This document shows, piece by piece, positions 16,227 through 25,755 of a DNA stretch of 64,000 nucleotides. The first letter of the stretch is position 1; the number at the start of each line of letters is the position of its first letter. A program made the position numbers and the translations under genes. This DNA is from Bacteriovoracaceae bacterium UBA3083 (GTDB lineage: Bacteria > Bdellovibrionota > Bacteriovoracia > Bacteriovoracales > Bacteriovoracaceae), in the NCBI GenBank assembly GCA_002366565.1, contig DFBJ01000003.1, positions 1 through 64,000 on the forward strand, in the 5' to 3' direction. The notes under the pieces were generated by a model, which ran no database searches, had not been told where the DNA came from, and saw only the letters and a list, made by a program, of their open reading frames with translations.

Positions 16227-16958
16227 CTATAAATTTGTTTCTGTTGCAGTCTTAGATAAGTTTAAATACATTGCAGCTTCAGAGTTCATTGGCTCTAAAG
16301 AGATTACTTTTTCCCACTCTGCTTGGGCCTCAAGAATATTTCCATTACCATACTGAAGAACACCAAGAGCTACTCTAGCGTTTGTATAGTTTGGCTTTTC
16401 AGTTCTAAGCTTTTTAAGTTCATCAATCGCCTTAGAAACAAAACCTTTCTTAGCATAAACCTTAGCAATTTTAATTCTAGTTTCTACATTCTCTACATCT
16501 AGAGCAACAACCTTGTTATATTCAAATAGAGCCTCATCGAATCTATTATAAGTCATATAAAGGTCTGCAAGCTCCAGGTGCTTTAATGCAAACTTCTTAT
16601 TAACATGCTGATCATCTATTCCCTCATTGCCTCTAGCACGCGTTTTAACACGCTCATTAGCCTGATTGAACACCTTCTTAGCATCTTCGTAGTGACCAAT
16701 GTCATTATATAGAACAGACAGCGATATAGCTGCATCAGTGTGAGTAGGATCTAGGCTAATAACTCTATTGAAGGCCTTGATTGCCTTTCCTATTTCTCCA
16801 TTGATATGGAAAATATTCGCAAGATAGAAAAGAGCATCAATAGATTTTGGGTCAACTTCTATAATTTCATTAAAAATAGCGGCTGCTTTCTTATATTCAC
16901 CATTATTGTAACAATGCTTTGCTTTTTCTAGAAGTTCTGCTGAATTGAAAGTTTCCAT
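16227..16958 (-). CDS. Tetratricopeptide-repeat protein
   Basis: 243 residues made of about five to six TPR units (for example AKHCYNNGEYKKAAAIFNEI, ALFYLANIFHINGEIGKAIK, DLYMTYNRFDEALFEYNKVV). No signal peptide, so cytoplasmic. It probably serves as a protein-interaction scaffold. It lies 10 bases after bamD with a good AGGGGA ribosome site, so the two are co-transcribed. Its partner cannot be told from sequence. Confidence 0.85.
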   Translation of the reverse strand: METFNSAELLEKAKHCYNNGEYKKAAAIFNEIIEVDPKSIDALFYLANIFHINGEIGKAIKAFNRVISLDPTHTDAAISLSVLYNDIGHYEDAKKVFNQANERVKTRARGNEGIDDQHVNKKFALKHLELADLYMTYNRFDEALFEYNKVVALDVENVETRIKIAKVYAKKGFVSKAIDELKKLRTEKPNYTNARVALGVLQYGNGNILEAQAEWEKVISLEPMNSEAAMYLNLSKTATETNL

Positions 16959-16968
16959 ATTTCCCCTA

Positions 16969-17706
16969 TTACCTAACGCAATTATTGTAAACGCTTCGTA
17001 ATTTCTTAATCTGAGATTGGTCGATCTGTTCTTTATACTGATTATAATATTTAGTACATATTTCTTTTTCTTTTAATTTATGTGAGCTTTCAATAACTCT
17101 TATCATAGAGTGTGCTAACAAGTCCGGCTCATTTCTAAATCTATCAATAATAGATAAGTACCTATATCTAGCAGCATCAAAGACTTTTGTTTTGAAATAA
17201 AAGTCTCCAATATACTTTTCTTTATTTAAAATCATAGCTTGAGCAAGCTTGATCTTTTCAATACCACCCTTAGTATATTCAGATTTTTCATGAAAGTTCA
17301 GAAGCTCTTGATAATACTTAACGGCCTCATGAGCTGCTGACAGATCTCTGTCAAATGTATCAGGAATTTGAGCGAAGAAAGACTCTGCAATTCTAAAAGT
17401 TACATAGGCTTTCTTAGCGTGCTTTGGATGAAAGTCTTTAAATAGAATATAAGCAGCTGCAGCCTCTACAAAACTCTCTTGATTAAATAAAATATCAGCC
17501 TGTAAAAGCTCTGCATGAGTAGCATAGAAACTATATGGATACTGAGACCTGATTGTATTTAGCTTTTCTGTCGCTAAGATATATCTAGACTCTTTCATTA
17601 AATCTTGGGCTTCTTTATAAAGAACTTCTGCTTCTGTTTTACCTGTTGGCCTTGGTGTTGAACACGAGATGAGGGCCAAACAAAATGTCACTAATAACAA
17701 GCGCAC
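16969..17706 (-). CDS. bamD: Outer-membrane assembly lipoprotein BamD
   Basis: Essential lipoprotein of the BAM complex that inserts beta-barrel proteins. The lipobox ALISC gives the anchor Cys. Then TPR-like repeats run with the BamD pattern: AEVLYKEAQDLMKESRYILA, RSQYPYSFYATHAELLQADI, AAAYILFKDFHPKHAKKAYV. Length 245 fits. GTG start supported by AGGAAG just upstream. It is transcribed with the following TPR gene. Confidence 0.9.
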   Translation of the reverse strand: MRLLLVTFCLALISCSTPRPTGKTEAEVLYKEAQDLMKESRYILATEKLNTIRSQYPYSFYATHAELLQADILFNQESFVEAAAAYILFKDFHPKHAKKAYVTFRIAESFFAQIPDTFDRDLSAAHEAVKYYQELLNFHEKSEYTKGGIEKIKLAQAMILNKEKYIGDFYFKTKVFDAARYRYLSIIDRFRNEPDLLAHSMIRVIESSHKLKEKEICTKYYNQYKEQIDQSQIKKLRSVYNNCVR

Positions 17707-17736
17707 ACTTACTTCCTTTGTAGCTATATAGGAGTA

Positions 17737-17766
17737 AGCATATCATTTGCGGCGTAGCACCGTCAA
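17737..17766 (-). promoter_or_regulatory. Candidate sigma-70 promoter for bamD
   Basis: On the minus strand TTGACG (17761-17766) and TATGCT (17737-17742) are separated by 18 bases; the start point would fall near 17730, about 24 bases before the bamD start codon. Confidence 0.5.
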
Positions 17767-17771
17767 AGCAA

Positions 17772-18818
17772 CTATCTGGATTTTACACCGTATAACTCAT
17801 TATAAATTTCGATAGAAATCAACTTAAACGCCGCAGCAAGTGGAATTGAGATAATCATACCAATTACCCCAAAGAACGTAGATCCAAGTATTACACTTAC
17901 AACAACCATTAACGGATGCAAGTTAACAATTTTTGATACTAAGATAGGAAAAACTAAAGCAATATCAATGCAGTTAGCTACAATATATAGAATAGCTATC
18001 GCCCCAAATGTTGGTCCCCATCCATATTCAGCAAGTCCAAATACGATTGCTGGAATAGTCCCAAGAATTGGACCTAGGTAAGGTATTACATTTGTCAGTG
18101 CCGCAACAAGCCCCAACAATAGAGCAAATCGAACATCAAGAATGAACAGACCTGTAGAGATAATAACCCCTACAATACTGGCCTCAACAAACTTTGCGAA
18201 TATGTAGTCTCCTAACTGCCTATTAAATTGATGGGAGAGGTAATAAAAGCGTTCAAAAATCGAATTTGGAACAATCTTTAAAAAACTATTCTTAAAGTTT
18301 CTTCCATCTTTCAGTATAAAAAACACAAATAACGGAACGAGAAAAATCCACTCTATGACCGAACCTAGATACTTAGGAATTTGAAGCAGTATTTCAGTCG
18401 TTGCCTTCTGCCCATAATCCAATGAATTATTAAGAATTTCATCACCTACTTCATAACCAGTCTTTGACTCAATTTTTGAGGTAATTTCTTTATATTCACT
18501 TTTTAAAAAACTTTCAATTTTAGGAAGATAATACTGAACATTCTTCGCTTCATTAGTAACTGTTGGTGTTATTTTTATTAATGGATAAGAAAATAAAAAT
18601 AAAATTGCAACAAATACAAGATTGACTGCAGCAGGTCTTTTAATTCCAAATCTCATAACCATCGGAATGACAGGGGTAAAAATCAGGCTTATGACATAAG
18701 CAACACTTAAGGGAATCGTTACTCTTGGAAAGAGCGATAGCGAGAAACAAAATAGAACAATACCAAAAACAAAGATAAATAGCCGTATCTTCTCTGGCTT
18801 ATTAATTTGACTCTTCAT
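17772..18818 (-). CDS. AI-2E family transporter (TqsA/PerM-like membrane protein)
   Basis: Polytopic inner-membrane protein of 348 residues with about seven or eight helices. Family marks are the long periplasmic helical segment (residues ~75-125), the FLVPLFVFFILKDGRNFK-like stretch, and the C-terminal ALTNVIPYLGPILGTIPAIV and HPLMVVVSVILGSTFFGVIG. Members export varied small molecules or act as Na+/H+ antiporters, so the substrate is unknown. It overlaps the cyclic-nucleotide-binding gene by 17 bases, suggesting a linked function. Confidence 0.85.
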   Translation of the reverse strand: MKSQINKPEKIRLFIFVFGIVLFCFSLSLFPRVTIPLSVAYVISLIFTPVIPMVMRFGIKRPAAVNLVFVAILFLFSYPLIKITPTVTNEAKNVQYYLPKIESFLKSEYKEITSKIESKTGYEVGDEILNNSLDYGQKATTEILLQIPKYLGSVIEWIFLVPLFVFFILKDGRNFKNSFLKIVPNSIFERFYYLSHQFNRQLGDYIFAKFVEASIVGVIISTGLFILDVRFALLLGLVAALTNVIPYLGPILGTIPAIVFGLAEYGWGPTFGAIAILYIVANCIDIALVFPILVSKIVNLHPLMVVVSVILGSTFFGVIGMIISIPLAAAFKLISIEIYNELYGVKSR

Positions 18819-19434
18819 TCTTCCCTTCTAGTTGCTTGATTTTATATTTCAAGCGCCTAACTTCATTAGTAACCGAAAATAGTCTATTCGCTGTTATTAT
18901 AGATACGGCCTGTAACAACTTTGTTGCTATTGTTGGATTTGAATTAATTAAATTTTCTAAGTCTGGTTTAAAGATACCTAATAATTGACATGACTCTCTA
19001 GCAAGCGCTGAAGCATTTCTTATACTTTGCTGCTGTAAGAGTGCAAGTTCACCAAAGTAATCTAACTTTTCTAATGATACTATGTGATTTAATTTTGAAT
19101 CGTTGGATACGTCATTAACTCGTTGATTATTTTCAACAATAATATCAACTCTTCCACTATAGATAAAATAGAAGCCTACACCAATATCATTTTGATTAAA
19201 TATAACTTCGCCATCATCGAACTGTCTTAGATGAAGAGAGCTTGAAAGTAGCCTAAGTTCATTATCAGAAAAGTTTTCTAAAACTTTAATTCTTCTTAAG
19301 AATTTTGGAATAGAGTTTTTATTGGATGAAAATAATGGGTTTGATTGCCAAAAATACTTTAAGATTGGAATATCAAGCTTCGCAGGCAACTCTTTATCGT
19401 CTTCAATTTTTTTTTCAAAACTTTTATACGTCAT
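18802..19434 (-). CDS. Cyclic-nucleotide-binding domain protein
   Basis: 210 residues with one cNMP-binding beta-roll: LRQFDDGEVIFNQNDIGVGF, YFIYSGRVDIIVENN, and the phosphate-binding cassette LDYFGELALLQQQSIRNASA. No C-terminal helix-turn-helix is evident (the end is a coiled LKYKIKQLEGKNEE), so it is more likely a ligand-responsive regulator of a partner than a CRP-type activator. Overlap with the AI-2E transporter points to that membrane protein as partner. Confidence 0.82.
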   Translation of the reverse strand: MTYKSFEKKIEDDKELPAKLDIPILKYFWQSNPLFSSNKNSIPKFLRRIKVLENFSDNELRLLSSSLHLRQFDDGEVIFNQNDIGVGFYFIYSGRVDIIVENNQRVNDVSNDSKLNHIVSLEKLDYFGELALLQQQSIRNASALARESCQLLGIFKPDLENLINSNPTIATKLLQAVSIITANRLFSVTNEVRRLKYKIKQLEGKNEESN

Positions 19435-19443
19435 CCTGCCCTC

Positions 19444-20115
19444 TTATAATAAACCAATATCTTCTTTTTTGACCCAGCCGGCCAGGCTTACAGGATGGTC
19501 TATATAAAACCATTCGCTATCTTGCTTACCTAATATAAACTTTAACCCACCAGGTATCGTTGCTTTTACATCGTATACCGCCGAAGGTCCTTCATAAATT
19601 TTCATCTCATTAAGATTAATCGCAAAAGTCTTACCAGCTAATGCTCCCTGGTGTACTCCGATAGGAGCTAACGAGAGAAGTAACAATATACTAAGAGCAA
19701 ACTTACCTTTAACCTGCTTGAATTTATAAAGTAGAATAGAAAGAATCAAAAGTACCAAAGTAATACTTATCGCATACGAAACAGGTACTTGAGACATGAG
19801 CCCAATAAACTGATCCCCTAAATCATTGGATAATGAAAGATCAGCTCCTTGAATCTTAGACTTAATAACAGTTAAATTATTTAATAAGTCAGATCCTATA
19901 TAGCCTTTTTTCATTGCTAACTCTAAATGGTAACGCCCTGGACCAAGGTCTCCCATTTTAGTATATACCGTTCCTAGATTATAGTGAAAATCGACGGCAC
20001 TTAGCTGACTTTTACTTTCAAGAAGTAAATCAATAGCTTTATCGAACTTGCCATCTAAATATAGTGTCTCTAATGACTTTGATATTTCATTTATGTTAGT
20101 ATTCGCCATGAACAT
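19444..20115 (-). CDS. TPR and SH3-domain membrane protein, BatE-like
   Basis: N-terminal TPR pair (SLETLYLDGKFDKAIDLLLE, FHYNLGTVYTKMGDLGPGRY), then two membrane helices at about residues 107-150 separated by a KFKQVKGK loop, then a bacterial SH3-like domain (KIYEGPSAVYDVKATIPGGL, WFYIDHPVSLAGWVKKEDIG). This layout resembles BatE of the aerotolerance operon, but BatA/B/D are not adjacent. First gene of the minus run; start region lacks a strong ribosome site, and the ATG at 20109 is an alternative. Confidence 0.65.
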   Translation of the reverse strand: MFMANTNINEISKSLETLYLDGKFDKAIDLLLESKSQLSAVDFHYNLGTVYTKMGDLGPGRYHLELAMKKGYIGSDLLNNLTVIKSKIQGADLSLSNDLGDQFIGLMSQVPVSYAISITLVLLILSILLYKFKQVKGKFALSILLLLSLAPIGVHQGALAGKTFAINLNEMKIYEGPSAVYDVKATIPGGLKFILGKQDSEWFYIDHPVSLAGWVKKEDIGLL

Positions 20116-20184
20116 ATTATCAGCTCAGCAAATTAATAATGCAAGTTGCGGTAATCTATACACTTAAAAATTTTGGGGTTTTTT

Positions 20185-21549
20185 ATGACAATTGGTGTTT
20201 CAAACGAGGAAGTTCTCGACCTTTCTAATAAGCTATTTTCAAGCATTCTTCTTGAACAAAAAAAGTTCATGGGACTTAAAGGTCCAGATGCTGGAAAAGA
20301 AAATATGAATGAAGAAATTTTAAACAAATATGAAAAAGATAAAGGAAGAGGATTCTTCTTCAAATATGTATCTTCGGGTAGAGGACATGGACCTTTCACA
20401 GAATTAGTAGATGGATCAATAAAGTATGATCTTATTGGTGCTATAGGACCAAACCTACTTGGACATTCTCATCCATTATATATCAAAGCTCACCTTGAAG
20501 CTGCTACAGGTGATGTAATGATGTGTGGAAACCTATTAACTCACCAAGAACCGCAAAAACTTACAGAAGAAATAATTAAATCAGTAAAAGGCAGCAGATT
20601 AAAGCACTTTTGGTTTTCAGGATCTGGAAGTTTTGCAAATGACACAGCCTTGAAAATGCTTTGGCAAAAGAAAGACCCAGCACATAAGCTAATTGCATTT
20701 GAAAAAGCATTTGCAGGAAGAAGTATTGCGACTCAAGACATTACTTATAATGAAGATTACAGAGTTGGACAGCCTAAGTCTATCGACGTAGACCATGTGC
20801 CTCACTTTGACCAAAATGATCCAGAAGGATCTCTTGATAAAACTCTTGCTGCTTTAAACGAATTAGTTAAAAAGAATAAAGGTCAATACTGTGCAATCAT
20901 GCTTGAACTTATTCAAGGTGAAGCAGGATTTGTATATGGATCAAAAGAATACTACCAAGGTGTTTTCAAGTGGGCGAAAGAAAATGATCTCTACATCTGG
21001 GTTGATGAAGTACAATCTTTTGGAAGAACTACTGAACTATTCGCTTTTCAAATGTTTGAGCTAGATGAATATGTCGACATCGTAACTGTGGGTAAGGCCC
21101 TACAGGCTTGTGGGACATTATTTACAGAAGAACTAAATCCTAAACCAGGTCTTGTAGCAGGAACATTTAATGGATCTACTGCTGCACTTAATGCTGGTCA
21201 AAAAGTTGTGAATTACTTAAGAGAAGGAAATTTCTACGGTGAAGACGGTAGAATGAAATATTTAGAAACTCAGTTTTTAACAAGACTTTCAACACTCTCT
21301 AAAACTGTTTGCAAAGGTAAAATTGGATACTCTGGCGGTGTAGGATCAATGATTTCTTTTGAAGTTGGAGACTCATCAAAAGAGACAACTATATCATTTA
21401 TTAAGAAACTTTATGAAAATGGAATTATTTCATTTATGGCCGGTAAAGAACCTACAAGAGTAAGGTTTCTACTGCCTACGTGTTTAACAGATGAACATAT
21501 TGATGAAATTTTTAAGGTTATAGTAAAAACTGCTGACGAAGTTCTTTAG
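20185..21549 (+). CDS. Class III PLP-dependent aminotransferase (likely AstC-like role)
   Basis: Fold-type I aminotransferase. Key marks: FWFSGSGSFANDTALKMLWQ, LELIQGEAGFVYGS, IWVDEVQSFGRTTEL (PLP-binding Asp) and TVGKALQACG whose Lys forms the Schiff base. The start is the ATG at 20185 with GGGG six bases upstream, giving 454 residues, longer than AstC (~406). It is followed directly by astA and astD, so the succinylornithine transaminase step is the natural guess, but it is not a close AstC by pattern; lysine or ornithine could be the donor. Confidence 0.8.
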   Translation: MTIGVSNEEVLDLSNKLFSSILLEQKKFMGLKGPDAGKENMNEEILNKYEKDKGRGFFFKYVSSGRGHGPFTELVDGSIKYDLIGAIGPNLLGHSHPLYIKAHLEAATGDVMMCGNLLTHQEPQKLTEEIIKSVKGSRLKHFWFSGSGSFANDTALKMLWQKKDPAHKLIAFEKAFAGRSIATQDITYNEDYRVGQPKSIDVDHVPHFDQNDPEGSLDKTLAALNELVKKNKGQYCAIMLELIQGEAGFVYGSKEYYQGVFKWAKENDLYIWVDEVQSFGRTTELFAFQMFELDEYVDIVTVGKALQACGTLFTEELNPKPGLVAGTFNGSTAALNAGQKVVNYLREGNFYGEDGRMKYLETQFLTRLSTLSKTVCKGKIGYSGGVGSMISFEVGDSSKETTISFIKKLYENGIISFMAGKEPTRVRFLLPTCLTDEHIDEIFKVIVKTADEVL

Positions 21550-21557
21550 GAGAATCC

Positions 21558-22577
21558 ATGTTTAATCTAAGGCCAGCTAGGCTTAGTGATATTGAAGACT
21601 TATTTGTACTTAGTCAGCACTATGTTTTTATAAGTCTTCCTTCGGATAAAGATCTGATAACAAAAAAAGTTAAAAGCTCTATAAAAGCATTTAAGAAAGC
21701 TTCAAAAGATATTAGTGAAGATACATATATTTTTGTTCTTGAAGATTTGTCAAAAGGAAAAGTAATTGGTTGTTCGATGATCCATGCCCAGCATGGAACA
21801 GAGGAAGAACCACACTTCTTCCTTACAGTCTCACAGGAAAACAAATTCAGTGAATCTATAAACACAGGCTTTATCCACGGAACATTAAAACTTGGTTACG
21901 ATACAGACGGGCCAACTGAAATTGGTGGGCTTATTCTAGATCCAAACTATAGGAATAATAATCACAAATTAGGTAAGCAATTATCCTTTGTACGTTTCCT
22001 ATACATGGGACTAAATAAGAAGAGATTTAAAGAGACTATTCACTCTGAGCTTATGCCTCCATTTGATAAAGATGGTCGCTCACCTTTATGGGAAGCAATT
22101 GGAAGACGTTTCTTAAACATGGAATATCATGATGCTGATCTCTTAAGTCGAAGTAATAAAGAGTTTATTCTGAGTCTTTACCCTTCTGACACTATATATG
22201 AAACTTTACTACCTCTTGAGGCTAGAAATGCAATTGGTAAAGTAGGACAAGACACTTTACCTGTAAAAAGAATGCTTGAAAGTATTGGTTTCAAATATAC
22301 AAAAGAAGTAGACCCTTTTGATGGTGGTCCTCATTATCGCTCTAAACTATCTGAAATTAAGCCAGTGAAAGAGCTTCAAGATCTTCAACTAAAATTAAAT
22401 CAAGATGTCGATAAAAAAGATAATAAGAACTACCTTGTTTCTTTAAAAGATAGTGATGAATTCATGGCAATAAAGATAAGTGGCACTATAAAGTCAGGTA
22501 AACTTTTAACTAGCATGAAAGAAATAGAAGACTTAAGTATCATGGATAATTCAAAAATTAATGCAATTCCACTTTAG
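21558..22577 (+). CDS. astA: Arginine N-succinyltransferase
   Basis: Catalyses succinyl transfer from succinyl-CoA to arginine, the first step of the AST arginine pathway. A GNAT-type start (NLRPARLSDIEDLFVLSQ) and the AstA block GPTEIGGLILDPNYRN, LSFVRFLYMGLNKKRFKETI, MLESIGFKYTKEVDPFDGGP agree well. Length 339 is close to the ~344 of enterobacteria. Eight bases after the aminotransferase, eight before astD. Confidence 0.9.
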   Translation: MFNLRPARLSDIEDLFVLSQHYVFISLPSDKDLITKKVKSSIKAFKKASKDISEDTYIFVLEDLSKGKVIGCSMIHAQHGTEEEPHFFLTVSQENKFSESINTGFIHGTLKLGYDTDGPTEIGGLILDPNYRNNNHKLGKQLSFVRFLYMGLNKKRFKETIHSELMPPFDKDGRSPLWEAIGRRFLNMEYHDADLLSRSNKEFILSLYPSDTIYETLLPLEARNAIGKVGQDTLPVKRMLESIGFKYTKEVDPFDGGPHYRSKLSEIKPVKELQDLQLKLNQDVDKKDNKNYLVSLKDSDEFMAIKISGTIKSGKLLTSMKEIEDLSIMDNSKINAIPL

Positions 22578-22585
22578 GAGAATAT

Positions 22586-24106
22586 ATGACTTACGAATTA
22601 AAAGGTAACTTCTTTAACAATGAATTTATACAACCTCCATTCTCAGGACCAGATGCTGTAGAAAAATGGATTACAAGAACAAGTCCTGCTGACATAAGCA
22701 AGACTTTATGGAAATGTCCTATTCATTACGGACATGCTGAAGATGTTGTTGAGTCAGCAGCAAATGGTTTCAAAGAGTGGAGAAAGTCTTCGATTGAAGA
22801 CAGAATTTCACACTTAAAAAAATATCAAGAAGTACTCATTACAAAGAAAGAAGAAATTGCAAAAGCAATTTCACTTGAAATGGGTAAACCTTACTGGGAA
22901 GCTCTTACTGAAGCTGGAGCTCTAATTGCTAAGATTGACGTAACAATCTCAGACTCTCTTCCAAGAGTGACTTCTAAAGTTTATAACGACATTATGCCGT
23001 CAACAAACGGATATATTCACTATAAGCCAATTGGACCTTGTTTTATTATTGGGCCATTCAATTTCCCATGCCACCTCGCGAATGGTCAGATCACAAGTGC
23101 TCTTATGGCCGGAAATACTATTATCTTTAAACCTTCAGAGAAAACATGCTACTCTGCCCAGTTAATGTTTGAGTGTTTAGCACAAGCAGGTTTCCCAAAA
23201 GGTGTTATCAACCTTGTTCAGGGTGACGGCGAGATTGCGAGAAGAATCTTAAAGAGTAGAGATATTAAAGCTGTATTCTTCACTGGTTCAAAAGATATTG
23301 GTAGATCAATTTTAAAACAAACTCATGAAGACTTAGGAAAATTAGTATCACTAGAGCTCGGAGGAAAAAATCCTGCAATCGTTCACAGTGATGTAAACAT
23401 TGATTACGTTTTAGGTGAACTGATCAAAGGGTCTTTCTTAACAACTGGACAAAGATGTACTTCAACTGCAATTGTGCCAATTCACAGAAGTATTTGCAAT
23501 GAAGTGGTATCAAGGTTTCACGAGTTATCAAAAAAGATAATCGTTGACCATCCAATCGAGCATGAAGAAAAACCATTCATGGGTCCATTAGTAGATCAAC
23601 AAGCACTAGACAGCTACTTACTCTATGTTGGAATGGCAAAGAGAGAGGGTCTTGAAGAAGTGATGAGAGGTAAGAAGCTTGAAAAGAAATTTGACGGCCA
23701 CTACGTATCTCCATCAATTCATCTTGCACAAAAATGGGACGACAAGAGTCACTTCCTATCAAGTGAAATATTTGGTCCAAACTGTACTTTCATCCCTTAC
23801 GATGAGATAGAAGAAGCAATTGAAATTGCTAATAAAACTGAATATGGACTTGCAGCCTCAATCTTTACTAAAGATCACTCTCTATATGAACTAGCTTTAA
23901 GAGACCTCGACCATGGATATGTTAACCTTAACAGATCTACAGTTGGAGCATCTGCAAAGTTACCATTTGGTGGTGTCAAAAACTCTGGAAACTATCACCC
24001 AGCAGCAGTTACAACAATAGATGCATGTGTGTACCAACAAGCATCTCTAGAAATTCTTAAAGAAGAAACTGTTGATTTAAATAATATCGTTGGTTTAAAG
24101 AAATAA
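22586..24106 (+). CDS. astD: Succinylglutamate-semialdehyde dehydrogenase
   Basis: NAD-dependent aldehyde dehydrogenase. Cofactor region IIGPFNFPCHLANGQITSAL, the VFFTGSKDIGRSI loop, LELGGKNPAIV with the general-base Glu, and the nucleophile in TTGQRCTS. Length 506. AstD identity is taken from its operon with astA; it might alternatively act on another succinylated or free semialdehyde. No astB or astE is found in the operon. A 13-bp palindromic terminator follows. Confidence 0.85.
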   Translation: MTYELKGNFFNNEFIQPPFSGPDAVEKWITRTSPADISKTLWKCPIHYGHAEDVVESAANGFKEWRKSSIEDRISHLKKYQEVLITKKEEIAKAISLEMGKPYWEALTEAGALIAKIDVTISDSLPRVTSKVYNDIMPSTNGYIHYKPIGPCFIIGPFNFPCHLANGQITSALMAGNTIIFKPSEKTCYSAQLMFECLAQAGFPKGVINLVQGDGEIARRILKSRDIKAVFFTGSKDIGRSILKQTHEDLGKLVSLELGGKNPAIVHSDVNIDYVLGELIKGSFLTTGQRCTSTAIVPIHRSICNEVVSRFHELSKKIIVDHPIEHEEKPFMGPLVDQQALDSYLLYVGMAKREGLEEVMRGKKLEKKFDGHYVSPSIHLAQKWDDKSHFLSSEIFGPNCTFIPYDEIEEAIEIANKTEYGLAASIFTKDHSLYELALRDLDHGYVNLNRSTVGASAKLPFGGVKNSGNYHPAAVTTIDACVYQQASLEILKEETVDLNNIVGLKK

Positions 24107-24112
24107 TGAACT

Positions 24113-24142
24113 AAGCGGTGTTCTTAATTAAGAACATCGCTT
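24113..24142. terminator. Bidirectional terminator between astD and the metallopeptidase gene
   Basis: AAGCGGTGTTCTT pairs with AAGAACATCGCTT (13 bp, one G-U) around AATT, followed by AATTTT. It contains the last codons and stop of the convergent gene. Confidence 0.85.
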
Positions 24143-25755
24143 AATTTTACTTCATTCTTAAGATCATCTAAATCCTTAAATACACTGAGACAAGTCTTTC
24201 TTACTTTTTCATGCACTTGTTCTCTATTAGCAAACAAGAAAAATGGAGAAAGGCTATCATTTAGTCCTTTGAATTGTTGATAGCTATATTTTGAGACATC
24301 TTCACGGCAAAACTCTTCAACAGAGCTAGCTCTAGAAAGTTTACGCATTAGATTCATTCTTTCTACAATCTTTGTCATACTTTTACGCTCTATCTCATCA
24401 AGTTCCTGATCTATTTTTTCTGTATATCCATTTAGATAATCTTCACTCACCTCTAACTTTAGTTTAATGAAGTTTTTATCAACTAACTCTTTCGCTTTCT
24501 CAGGATATTTAAATTTATCTTTTACATGATTCCAATTTTTATGTAGTAAACCTCTCTGCTTAATCACACTCAAGCATTGTTGAAGTTCTTCTGATGATCC
24601 TCCAGTAAACCTATTCAATATTTCTCGACTACACTCTGCAATAGACTGATCGAAAAGAAACTCATCATCTTTAAAACTATCATTTTTGAAGGCCTCATTT
24701 AACTTTTCTTCTACTTCTTTTATAAAAGACGTTTTACCCTGACATGAGTTATCACCAGAAGCTGTATATTCTCTTCCTTTAAATACGAGTTCCTTAATAA
24801 AGTTATACTTCTCGACTGAAGCGGCCCTTAATGCGTCTGGATTATACCTATAAGCAACGATGCTCTCTGCAAAGTCTTCAGCAGGATTCACCTTAGAATA
24901 CTTTGATACAAATTTATTATCAGTAGATGGATCTCGTTTCCATTTGCCACCATCATCAATCCAACCTGAAATATTTAACCAGTCAGGAGATTCATCTAAG
25001 TTTCCCCTATATGAAAAATTATGAGCGAATTCATGCGTGCATATTCCTGCTTTTTCATGATGATCATAAGCTTTAACACCATCAAAAATCATAATTGTTG
25101 CATTCCCAATAACATTTCCAGAACTCATGCTTGAACGTCTTAGTGACTTCGCTTTACGAATTGGAAAAAGTTCCTTAGGAAGATCTGCAACAGATTGATG
25201 TATTGACTTAAGTTCCTCTAGTGGAAACTTCATTGTTTTATCGCCAGCAAGCCCAATAGGACTTACATTTAATTCATACTGTGAGAGAAGATACATTGCA
25301 TTTTCAGAATACTCTTCACCGAATAATTGATTTAAAGCACACCTAACTTTCTTACAACTTCCAGATGTTAAATGTGAATAGTCTTTCTGGTTTGGTAATA
25401 CAAAGTCTTCACCACTATACTTTCTCTTTTGCACTAAGAGATCAAACATTCTAAGCATTTGCTCACTTTCATTTTCAAACTTCGCACCGACGATAGTCTT
25501 TTCTTTCTCTATGGGTCCCTCTAATAGTTTATCATTGGTTCTTTTTAATTCACTCAGAGTTGGAACTTTTCCCTTACAAGGTGATTTCTCTATATCTTTA
25601 GAGGAAGCAGACCAGCCAGGAAGCTTCAGCTGTTTAAGGATTTCCTCGGCCATTTCTACCGCGGGACTTTTCTCAGAAATTTTATTCTCACAAGGATTAA
25701 CTGCACTGGCGGAAAAAGAAAAGGTCAGTAACACAACCAAAAATAAGCCATTCAC
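24124..25755 (-). CDS. Secreted HExxH zinc-metallopeptidase-like protein
   Basis: A Sec signal (VVLLTFSFSASA) and 543 residues. The central region has THEFAHNFSYRG with HExxH at residues 241-245, and NPAEDFAESIVAYRYNP about 50 residues later provides the downstream Glu (E293 or E297) of a gluzincin. The C-terminal 200 residues are helical and Lys/Glu-rich. The family is not one I can name; the ExFAE pattern recalls lethal-factor-like and related peptidases. It overlaps the upstream secreted gene by 4 bases. Export to periplasm or prey is plausible for a predator. Confidence 0.65.
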   Translation of the reverse strand: MNGLFLVVLLTFSFSASAVNPCENKISEKSPAVEMAEEILKQLKLPGWSASSKDIEKSPCKGKVPTLSELKRTNDKLLEGPIEKEKTIVGAKFENESEQMLRMFDLLVQKRKYSGEDFVLPNQKDYSHLTSGSCKKVRCALNQLFGEEYSENAMYLLSQYELNVSPIGLAGDKTMKFPLEELKSIHQSVADLPKELFPIRKAKSLRRSSMSSGNVIGNATIMIFDGVKAYDHHEKAGICTHEFAHNFSYRGNLDESPDWLNISGWIDDGGKWKRDPSTDNKFVSKYSKVNPAEDFAESIVAYRYNPDALRAASVEKYNFIKELVFKGREYTASGDNSCQGKTSFIKEVEEKLNEAFKNDSFKDDEFLFDQSIAECSREILNRFTGGSSEELQQCLSVIKQRGLLHKNWNHVKDKFKYPEKAKELVDKNFIKLKLEVSEDYLNGYTEKIDQELDEIERKSMTKIVERMNLMRKLSRASSVEEFCREDVSKYSYQQFKGLNDSLSPFFLFANREQVHEKVRKTCLSVFKDLDDLKNEVKLSDVLN

